Source of the DNA: Verrucomicrobiota bacterium | GTDB lineage: Bacteria; Verrucomicrobiota; Verrucomicrobiia; Verrucomicrobiales; DEV007 | Assembly: GCA_020630975.1 (NCBI GenBank) | Contig: JAHDID010000036.1 | Span: forward strand, 22,679-63,873 | Reading direction: 5' to 3' | DNA length: 41,195 nt | Shown: in pieces, positions 27,101 to 39,100 of the stretch | Layout: the number at the start of each line of letters is the position of its first letter | Numbering within the stretch: position 1 is the stretch's first letter | Notes under the pieces: model-generated | Told to the model about the DNA's origin: nothing | The model's input: the letters and a program-made list of their open reading frames with translations, nothing else | Databases searched by the model: none | Made by a program: the position numbers and the translations under genes

Positions 27101-30100
27101 ACCACATTACCATTAGCCAACTGAGAGAGCGAAGGATCGTAATGACGCTCAACCTCCGGATTCTCTGGATCGGCAGGTAGAAGGTTCACGAGAAATCTTC
27201 CTGCTCGCACCGAGCCATCCTCATTGAAACGCTGCCCGTAGATATAACGCAGAGACTGGTCCAGGTCGACATCCTCCCATGTCACCATATAGCCCCCATC
27301 CTGCAGAGCAATCATCGCTGCATTCTCCACCTTATCACCAGACGGCGCGATGCTACTACTACCGAGAGAGGCCCCAGAAGCATCGAATCGCTCAATCACC
27401 GTGCCTGAAGGCCCGTCACTAATGGTGACGTAGCCACCATTAACCATCCCGACAAGCCCCTCTAGTTCCTCCTGACCACTAATGACACTAGGCGAACTAG
27501 CATTACCAGCATCATCAAAGCGCACCACAGTCGGCGTCTCACCATCGGTCCAGCCCAGCACAAAACCTCCATCACTTGTGCCCGATAGATGCAACTCAGA
27601 GTCGGTATCAGGATTTCCACCGACAGTTACCGCCCCACCGACTTCAGATCCATTTGCCGCATACCTCTGGTAATGAATTGACTGCGAATCAGTCTGCCAC
27701 GCGACCACATATCCGCCATCCTCAAGCCCCGTGATAGCAGGAGTCCCTTGGATGCCAGCTGTCACCGTATTTGCCTGCACATTTCCACCGAGCTGCGCAC
27801 CACTACCCGCATAACGCTGAACAAAGATATTCCCATCGCTCTCGAAAGCCACGACACCTCCGCCATCGACGAGTCTTGCCGTGCTAGGCTCTCCCTGATC
27901 ACCCTCTGTCGCTGTGTTCACCGTGAACGCCGAGCCCACTTTCTCACCTTCGACATCATAGAGCTGCCCACGTAGAGCCGTGCCACTACCATCCACACCA
28001 GTCGTCTTCCAGTAGCTGTAGTAGCTACCATCAGCTAAACCTAACACAGCTGTCGAGAAATCACCGTCCGTAGCAAACGATTGCGTCGTCGCCAATCCGG
28101 AGCGACGTGTGTCCACGCCTTGACTGGCGCTTCCATGTTCTTCCCACGCGTAAGCACCGTGATCATTATCTAGGCGAATAAAGGTTCCATTTGCGTGTTC
28201 ACCGTTACCACTAGATGGAGTCGATGAAGACCAAGGGATACCTTCGTTATCACTATTTAGGAACCTAATGTTTCCAATACCGTCTTCTCCATAATCAGGA
28301 GAATAAACCAATTCAAATCGGCCATCACGATAGGTATTTGTGTCCGTAATAACGGGATCAGAACCCTCTGCAATATCAATCACCTGCGGCCCTGATACTG
28401 AAACACCATCAACCCCGTAATTATGGTAGTTAAGCTCCTTATTCGTTCCGTCATCTGAAGTCCAGACAACTGTAAGCTCGCCACCTGCTCGAGTGATAAT
28501 GAACGCTGAATAGTGATCCCCTCCATTCGCATTGACCTGCTCAGCCGCTCCTAAACTAATCCCAGCGGAATCAAACTTCTCAATGAACACATTGCCATTT
28601 AATTCCGTAAGGATAGCAAACCCATCACCGAAGTGAGTCACTTGAGTATTGACATCGGCCTCACCTAGGTCAAGAAGGGCGGATTGCGCAACCATATCCC
28701 CGTCAAAGACTTGGCCTTCGACACGCCCCGTATCCTCGTTCAGCCAAGTCATGATGACATTGTCATCAGCTAGCTTAGTGAGCCCAACATTGCTCTTAGC
28801 CGCTGCACTCAAAGCTAAGTCGCCGGTATCAGTTAAGCTAGTGCCATACAGGTCCATCTTAACCACGTTCACATCATTAGATGCTGTGATGTAGGCCACA
28901 AGTATCTCACCATTAGGCATTTCAACCGTTTCAGGTCTCTCACCACCAGTCTTTGGTTGATCTCCCTCTGGCGCATCCAAAATAACCGGATCGCCAGCCC
29001 TGGTGGTTTGATCCGTAAACTTCTGCAGGTGTAACTTAGGCACACCATCGATTCCGACATTTGTACTAAGCTGACCGTAAGTGCCAGCAGGCAGAGCCAC
29101 CAACGCTGGTGAACCACCAGATGTCAGTCCGGATGCAGCCTCTGTCACGACATCTGCTCCGCCTAACTCACCCTCGCGAGAGATGATAAAGCTCTGAGGC
29201 GCCTCATTAAGGTCATTCACCTGCACACGGAAAACCTTATCAAAAGTCCCACCATTCCCATCATCCACGCGAATCTTCACATTGTGAAATTCTCTGATTT
29301 CGTGGTTCAGGTCTACCCCATCCTTCACTACCAAAGCTGGATTGCCATCGGCATCGGTGCCAATATCGAACCAATGGAATTCTGAAGGATCATCCTCAAC
29401 CACGCTAAAGGTGTGGGTATCGCTACCATCCAAATCATCTACACCGGTCAAAGTGCCCACTACTGCACCAGACTGTGCGTTCGTCGTTAGATTTTCATCT
29501 ACCGATATACTGTGTGCTACGTCAGAACTTAACTGCAGATCATAGTTTCCAGCGCGGTCAATCATCACCCCGCTGCTATCTACGTTACCCTGCCAGTTGA
29601 TCACCAAACCTGACTCTGCCTCAGGATTGTTCAGCAGAATACCTGCGTTATCCTGAATCTGCTGATCCGTACGAGCATAATCAAAGATCCTCACCTCACT
29701 AATCTGACCTTGGAATGCCTGATGAGTTTCAAAACTTCCTCCTACCGAATCCTGCTCCTGACCAAGAACTAGGGCTCCGCCCGCTACAATACTTATATCA
29801 GGAACGGATATCGAAGATCGGAAAGCGCCGTTGAGATAGGTGCGGATCTCATCAGTTTCCTTATCCCAGGTAATCGAGATATCCTCTTCAGTACCCGTAA
29901 GTATCTCAGACCGATCAATGCCTGTATCATAGTACTGACCCTTTAAATAGATTCGCACAGTATCATAATATACACCAAAAAGTATCTCATTATGTTCGCT
30001 AGCAACTGCGTAGGACGCTAATACAGTGAAATCTCCAAGCTGCTCATCAGGCGCGGAAATACGCATCTCAAGAGTCAACGCCGATGTCGGCATGAGATCC

Positions 30101-33100
30101 ACATCTCTAGCGATACCCAGCTGAGTATCCTGCCCATCAAAGCCGATACTCGTTGCCTCGCCCGCAATTGTGAAGCCTGTCGGAGCATCATTGGCGCCTA
30201 CTACGGTAATGACCACATCTGCAGAGCTCATATTATCATCATTATCGCTTACCTGATAACTAAACGATAAAACATCCGTCTCTCCATCCGCTAATCCTTC
30301 AAACTGCCCATCCGGAGTAAATGAATAAGAACCATTGTAATTAACCACGATACTACCACCCTCAGGGAAAACAGCAGTCTGCCCCACACTATAGATAACA
30401 CCATCGACCGTGAAATTCTCGACATGGATAGCATCCCCCTCGAGATCACGATCAACTCCATTACCGTTATCATCGGTCATTAGGTTTCCACCTATCACAG
30501 CTCCTTCCTCACCAGAAAGAGCATCATCGGCTACAGCAGGGCGTGTCAACAAGCTGATCGGATTGATCGAAGTACTCTGTGCAGAGACCGCATCATGAGC
30601 GGTAATGATAACACGCTGCCCCGTATAATTGGCATTCAATGAGCCAGTGACCATACCTGTCGCCGCATCAATTGACAGCCCTATCTCCTCAAGGCTTGAT
30701 GTCCCCCCTGGTCCGACGTATGGAGTCACAGTACCATCACTTAGGACGACCTGAGCGCTGTAAGTCAACGTGTCGCCCTCTGGGTCAACGAAAAGAGTCG
30801 AAGCATCGTAGCCACCTTCATAAGCCAGTTTCGTCTCAGAAAAGCCACCTGCAGGCACAAAATTTCCGGCATTAAGCGGCTCAAACTCAGAAAAATTCGT
30901 TCCGTCGACGCTAAAACGAGTATTTAAACCAAAATAATCCAGCCCTCCCCTTTCGAAATACCTCACTTCGAACGCATACACTTCGCCAGCCGTGACAAAA
31001 ATCCTACCGTCAGCATAGTTAGGGTCGGAAGCCCCAGCGGAATAGAAGCTGCTTGTGTCGTGATCTTCGATTGTCATGTCGAAAATAGCAGCCGCACTAC
31101 TATTGGCCACATCAGTCTTCACTGCAATCACGTCGTCATGGTACTGGGTAGTAGCAACTAACACTCGAGCCGCATCATCGAGCCTCCCCGCGGCATCACG
31201 AAGATTGAACTCGACATAGCCAGTCTGATCAGGAATGAAATAACCGCTGTAAACGTCACCATAATTCTCCCCCTCAGCATAGGGTTTAATCGTACCATCG
31301 TCACTCGAATAGTCATCGACCTGTATGTCTGGTGTTGTATTCCATCCATCACCAGTCGTGCCAATCGTATCATTTACTCCGCCTCCGCTATTGGGGTCTT
31401 CAAGGAAGTCTGCACCATCGGCATCATTAATTCCCTGATATCGCTTAAACTCAATACCACCAAGACTATTCAAATTAAACTGTGGAACAATCTCGGGTGC
31501 TTGGTTCGTGAGAATCTCCACCGTCGCCGTATCGAACCCGCCGTTACCATCCGAAATGGTGTAATCAAAAGACTGAGTGTAGTCAGATGATGCCTGATCG
31601 ACTTCTACCGAGTAGTAGACTCCGCTACCTCCATTGCTAGCGATCGAAAAGTTGGAACCCGTGAAGGTGTATTCGCCTGGCTCAGTAGGCCCATCGATGA
31701 CTTGGCGACCATCGACTATGAGGACCATTTGGTCGTCATCTGAATCCCCTAGAGTGAATTTCACCGAAACCGTCTGATCGAATGAATAAGTGATTTCATT
31801 GCCTGCACTGAGGCGATAGCCACTAGGGATATCAGGATTCCAGCCATCATGAAAGTCTTCATCCATACCGATCACAGTGGCTTGGATATCAGCAAATCCA
31901 CCGTCCGCTCCAGGGATCGTCACGCTGTAACCAGAGTCTTTCACGACCTGAGAGTTTAGGGTGTAGAAAGACGCCTCTGGACTCCACGACGCAGACTGTA
32001 TGAAATGGAAGCCACCATCCGCATTCACCGTAATCGCCCCCGCTGCTACTGTAGCAGTCGTGCCAGGAGTGTAGTCCACACCCTCAACCACAAAACCAGA
32101 GACAAATAGATTATCGCCATCTAAATCACTATCTACACCCATTCCTGAATCATCAGTAATAAGGTTTGACGAAAGACTACTAGAACCAGATATTCCATAA
32201 CTAGCCCCAGTAGCTATAGGACCATCATTAACCCCTGTTAATGTGATCGTAACAGTGGCCGTTTCGGTTGAAAGCCCATTATCAAGAATATAGCCAAAAG
32301 ACTCAATAGCAGTCTCACCAACGGCCAAGGTTTCGTAACTACTCGAAGGGTCAAACGAGAATGAACCATCGGCTGACACACTAAGCGTACCGCCCCCAAG
32401 CGCTACATTAGTTTCCGTACTATAGGAAGAATCTAAGACTGTTATCCCAACCACTTCGAAATCACCCGCACTAGAGTCGTATGCAATATCATTAGAGACG
32501 ACATTCCCTGTCACAACCGCACTTTCATCAGAAACAAAAGAGTCATCTTTAGGGTCATTCTCAGGAAGGACAGTTAAAGTTGCAGTGTCAAATTCAGAAC
32601 TGAACGCATCAATCTGGTCATTAATATCCACCTTCGTCCCTTCCAATCCAGTCGTGACACCGGTTTGATCCCAACCTCTAAACGACAACACAGGATCTTC
32701 AATCGCCACGCCGTAAACAGTCGCCAAATAACCGTTCAACTGAGCGATGTTCACGTCGCTCATCGACTGATCAAAAACAAGAAACTCAGATAGACTGCCC
32801 TCGAAAAAGTTATTATCACCATCCCATCCCAAAGCCAAATTACCAATCGCATCAGTTGCATGAGACTGATCAGTGAAAGTCGTCACTATCTCCCCATTAA
32901 ACCTTACAGTAGAACCATTCTCAGGCCCCACATTGACACCGTACGCATTCACCTCTCCGTCATACGACACGAAGATCAGCTTTGGCACCCCGGCCTCAGC
33001 AGCATCTTCAACAACTGCACCAGCTGACGATCCACCAAGTGAGGCAACACCATCATTATCATCTGCATCGAAAAACGGATGATTATCACCAACGGAAGGA

Positions 33101-36100
33101 GAAAAGAATCGATCCCATGAGCCGTTATCGTTTCCGAAAAGACCTGACATATTCGCTGTATCACGCATTTCATAAACAGCGACAAATGTTGCATCCTCCA
33201 TTACGGAGGCCCGAACATCGATTGGCAACTGATAGGCATCATCCGTAAACACTAACCCTGCTTCACCATTGATTTCATTGGAACGAAATACCGCACCATC
33301 CCCCTGGATTAGGGTCGCATCGTTGCCATTCCCGGTGCGATCGACCCATGTTGTTACTTTGTCTCCATCACTATGTGTTGAGGCCAAATCTTCGGCTTTA
33401 AACCATGCCTGCAGCCCCTCTAAAGCCTGAACAGATGACTGATCGACTGCTGCTCCAATAGGTATAAATCTTATAACATCATCTGGTTGCAGCAATAATG
33501 CAGCAGTGTCATCCACGTGCCCAATAGAACTAAAGCTAGCCCCGCCATCTGTAGAGTACTCCCAATAACCACTCGATTGAGCAGTCAACCCCGTCACTGC
33601 TATGCCTTGAGCAGGATTACCATCAACATCGGATATGATGTCAAAATCCCCTCCATGGCTGCTCAACAGATCCGCAACGGTCGTCCCGCTAGGATTAGTA
33701 TCATCCATCTCCATTGTATTGAGGCGGAGATCATGAGAACTATCCAAGACAGGCGTATCGTTCGTTCCTGTCACAGTCACAGTCACAACGGTGGTATCCG
33801 AAACGCCAAAATCGTCAGTAACGGTAACTGTCATCTGATCAATCAATGTTTGACCAGCATTCAAAGTCTGAACAACAGCATCCCCATTGTTAACACTGTA
33901 GCTCCACTCACCTGTGTCAGGATCGATAGACAAGCCCCCGTAGATTCCAGCACTAGGCCCACTCCAAGTCTGGTTATCATTGAAATCCGGATCAGATGCC
34001 ACCAGAGTCCCTGTAACGGTCAAAGTCACATCCTCCTGAATAACAGCCTGAGGATTGCTCGATGTTACTGTAGGCCCTTCATTCACATTGGACACAGCAA
34101 TCGTAAAAGTCTGATCAAGGAATAGCCCGCCAGCATCTGTGACGCGCACTACAATTTCATGACTTGCATCCGTCTCATGGTTCAATAGCGAACCATTGGC
34201 GACGGTGATCTCACCTGAGTTTGCGTCGATCGCAAAGCGCCCGCCGGCATCATCCACGAATGAATAGGTCAAAACATCCCCATCATCAATATCCGAGCCC
34301 TTTACAGACCCAACGACCGTGCCGTTTTCAGAGTTTTCAGCCACGCCTGGAGCCGAAGGTGTCTGATCATAAATCGCACTGTAGTAATTACTAGATTGAG
34401 TGACTTCAGACGGAGTGAAAATTTCATTCACAATCTGAATCTCGTTTACGGTCCCTTTGAAGTCCCTACCGTTTCCAGGTATCTGTGCACCCGTGCGAGG
34501 GTCTCGCGTTCCATTTATCAATCCACCCACACCGATTTCTCCGGTATGATTATACTGTTTAAGTATCCCGCTACTCGCCCCACTCAACTCACCGTTCAAG
34601 TAAGCTGAGAATGTGTTGTTCGCAGGATTCGCATCTCGTGCATCAAACACCATTGCCACCGTATAGTCCGTATCAGTCTGAACAGGCCCCATATTAATCC
34701 CATTGTTTCTAATGGTCGTCGCGTTAGGCCACTCAGCGTTATTGTAAACCATTGCGTACAATGTCGGGACATCCCCATTATCAGGATCTGGCAAGATCGA
34801 TAGCGACCATCCTCTAGTCGTCCCTCCCTCTTCAAAAATAACCTGGTCTCCTGTAATATCGCTTCCAGTATTGAAGCTCAATAGATGAGTTCTCTCAGTC
34901 CATGGGCCACCAGTATTTACCCCCTGAATCACTCCATAGTTCACGGGATCAGGTCCAGGATTGATGAAGCCTGCTGCAGCATTCGTCAGATCAGGTGCCT
35001 GATCGCTCGCATCAAAGGTGAGACTAAATGGCACTTCGTTCACGTCGTTGATCGCGATATTAAAGGTCTTGTTGAAGCTAGCCCCTTCGCTATCCGTGGC
35101 GCGCACTGTGTAAGTGAATAAGTCATTCACCTCATGATCCAATGATGCATCAGATTCAAGACGGATCTCGTTACCCACTATCTTAAACAACGTTGCCCCC
35201 GTTCCACCTATCTCCGAGTAAGTAAACCCGCCGTTATCCGCGTCCACATCGATAGCATCCAATGTCGCTACCACAGACTCAGGGGCAGTATTCTCATCCA
35301 CATCCGTCCGACTGGCGATAATATCTGTCGGTACATCATTCGCACCAGTTATCGTCACCGTGATCTCTGCTGTGTCAGTGCCGCCGTTATCATCAGTGAC
35401 GGTGACCGTCACTGAGTCGATCAACGTGTCGCCTAGATCGAGTGCCTGGATCGAGCTTAGGCTATTGTTCAAATTGTAGTCCCAATTACCAGACGCATCT
35501 AAGCTGAACGCGCCGTAGCCATTATCACCCGCTGCCGAGCTAAGTGCTGTCCACGTTGTATTGTCATCCGCATCGACATCAGTCGAACTGACCGTGCCCG
35601 CTGCAGCCACACCACTGTCCTCGGTTATATTATCTGTAGAACCAGTCGCTACCGGTCCATCGTTTGAACCATTGATCGTGATTATCACGGTCTGCGTATC
35701 AGTCGCTCCCTGATCATCAGTGACCGTCACGGTAAAAGTTTCTGTCACCACATCGCCTTCATCTAGTATCTGTGCAGCTGAGTTATCTAGCGTATAGGTC
35801 CACACACCACTCATCGCATTCACATCTAGCGAACCATAAGTGCTACTCGCATTACCAGACCATGTGTGGCTAGACGTCGTGTCTACATCAGAAACAGATA
35901 AGTTACCCTTCGCTACCGAGATCGCATGATCGGTAGCGCCACTAGAGTCGGTTGCCGCCTCAATAACAGCCCCCTCTCCTAGGTAGAGATCGAGATCATC
36001 GGTCGCTATCACTGCCAGGTTATCGATGCCGTATGACTCATCATGAGCCGGGCTATTCAAAGTCGTGCCAAAGCCTACCTTGATCGGTCCGCTCGCCTGA

Positions 36101-39100
36101 TCGACCGTCACTCGCACTCGGAAGGTCTGATCCCTGTAGCTGCTACCAGTCTGATTCACTCGATCACTGGTCGGTGTGAATGTCGTGGTGTAAGTCACTC
36201 CATCGATCGTGATGGTCTGCTCGTGATAGCCGAGTGTCGTGTTTTTATCATGCACTCTTGAGTAGACTTGCTCATCATCAATGAATACACGGAACTCCTC
36301 GTTGTCCCAGCTATCAAGGCGAAGCATATCAAACTCAATCACTGCCGATCCGTGATCAGCACCCAGATCAAAGGTCTTTGACACATTTTGAACCCCTCCA
36401 GAGGCGTGACCTCTCAGGTAGTTTCCAAACGCCGCATTCCCCTGGATCAACGTTCCTCCAGTCCAGCCGTCCGCACTTGTCCCGTCAAAAGTCTCATTTG
36501 TGATTTGATCAACCACTGCGCTAGTCTTGGCAGCCACGGGTCCATCGTTGGTACCTGTGATGGTCACATCGATCACGGCTGTATCGGTTGCACCATTATC
36601 ATCTGTCACCGTCACGGTGATCTGATCAGTCAGAGTCTCACCTGCATTCAATGCCTGCACTGATGCATGGCTATTGGTAAGATTGTACGTCCAGGCTCCG
36701 CCTGCAGTCAGATCGAAGCTACCATAGCCATTGTCTCCTGACTCCGCATTCAGCACTGTCCACGTCGCCATGGCTGTCGCGTCCGTATCTGTAGAAGTTA
36801 CCGTACCGCTAGAACTCAATGAAGTCTCTTCTGTGACTCCACCGCTGGATCCGGTAGCCACTGGTGCGTCATTCGTACCAGTGATCGTCACATCGATCAA
36901 TGCGGTGTCGGTAGCGCCGTTATCATCAGTCACCATTACGGTGATTTGATCAATGAGAGTTTCACCTGCATTCAATGCCTGCACTGAGGCGTGACCATTG
37001 GTTAAACTATAGGTCCATGCACCTCCAGATGTGAGGTCAAAGGTACCATAGCCATTATCACCAGATGCTGCGCTCAAAACACTCCATGCGGCTGTCGCTG
37101 TCGCATCCACATCTGTCGAGGTGACCGTTCCATTCGCCGTCACCACACTCTCCTCAGTCACAGATCCTGTAGACCCTGTCGCTACTGGGCCATCATTCGT
37201 GCCAGTGATCGTTACCTCGATTACTGCTGTATCGGTTGCTCCATTATCATCTGTCACCGTCACTGTGATCTGATCAATCAGTGTCTCACCTGCATTCAGC
37301 GCCTGCACGGATGCGTGGCTATTTGCTAGGTTGTAAGTCCACGCTCCTCCCGCTGTCAGATCGAAGCTACCATAGCCATTGTCTCCAGACTCTGCATTCA
37401 GCGCTGTCCATGAGGCTGTGGCTGTCGCATCTGTGTCCGTAGAGGTGACCACACCTGTCGAACTCAATGAAGACTCCTCTGTGACATCCCCTACAGAACC
37501 TGCTGCCACGGGCACATCATTGGTGCCAGTGACTGTGATGGTCACCACAGTCGTGTCAGTCGCTCCGTTGTCATCAGTCACCGTCATGGTGATCTGGTCC
37601 ATCAGGGTCTCACCGACGTTCAATGCCTGCACCGATGCATGACTATTGGTCAGATTGTAGGTCCATGCTCCGCCAGTTGTCAGATCGAAGGTGCCGTAAC
37701 CGCTATCGCTAGCTGCTGTGCTGAGCGCTGTCCATGTGGCCGTTGACCCTGCGTCGACATCGGTCGAGGTCACGTTGCCATTGGCAGTGGTCACTGTTTC
37801 TTCGGTCGTACTACTGGTCGCGCCAGTCGCTACAGGACCATCGTTTTCACCGGTGATCGTTACCGTCACGGTGGCGATATCAGTGCTGCCATGGCCGTCG
37901 TCGATGGTGTATGAGAAGGTGTCGATCGCAGTGTCGCCGACATTCAGACTCTCGAACTGGCCATTGGTATCATAAGAAATCGTACCATTCCCATTGTTGG
38001 TGACGGTTCCGACTGGATCGGTCACCGCGGTGATCGTGAGAGTATCGGTGTCGATCGTTACATCATTAGTCAGCACACCGATTGAGATCGAAGTGTCTTC
38101 TGACACGCTGGCCGCATCGTCGATCGCATCGGGATCGGTGATCTGCTCGTATGTCAGTGTCTTGTCGGTAAATGCGAAATCCTCCACACCAGAGATGCGA
38201 TCGGAGCCATCTGGACTACCAGGGCGATTGTCGGTGATGGTCAATGAGCCATCTGGATGCTCAGTAAAGGTATAGTCAGTCGATAGACCGGTGTAGGTGA
38301 CTCGGTCTTGGCCAGCTCCACCTTCGATCGTGTCATTACCGCTGCCTGCAGCGATCGTGTCATCTCCGGCTCCGGCATCGACGGAGTCGTCGCCTGCACC
38401 AGTGTCGATGGTGTCTGATCCCGATCCTGTGGTGACAGTATCTGTGCCGCTTCCTGAGGTGATGGTATTGTCGCCATCTCCTGTGGTTATGGTGTTATTA
38501 CCCGCACCTGCATTGACGGTGTTGTTGCCGCTGCCTGCATTGATCGAGTCGTTGCCACTGCCGGAGGTGATGTTGTCGTTGCCTCCACCTGCGCTGACGG
38601 TGTTATCGCCATCGCCTACGTTCAGATTGTCGTCGCCGCTACCGCTAGTCACGCTATCGGCACCCGATCCTGAGGTCACAGAGTTGTTGCCATCACCCGT
38701 ATTGATCGTGTTATCACCGTTGCCAGTCGTGACGGTATCATCGCCACCACCGGATGTGACGGTATTATTGCCGTCACCAGTTGAGACCGTGTTATTGCCC
38801 TCTCCGGCGTCTACGGTGTTGTCGCCATCACCAGTAGAGACGCTATCAGCCCCGCTACCTGTGGTGACGGTGTTATTGCCGTCCCCGGTAGAGACTGTGT
38901 TGTCGCCTTCACCGGCATCCACGGTGTTATTTCCGCTACCTGCGTCGATCGAGTCATTACCGCTGCCGGAGGTGACATTATCGTCGCCTGCTCCGGCGCT
39001 GACGGTGTTGTTACCGTCGCCGACATTGAGATTATCGCTACCAGATCCGCTGGTCACGCTATCAGAGCCTGTGCCGGTGGTCACAGTGTTGTTACCGTCC

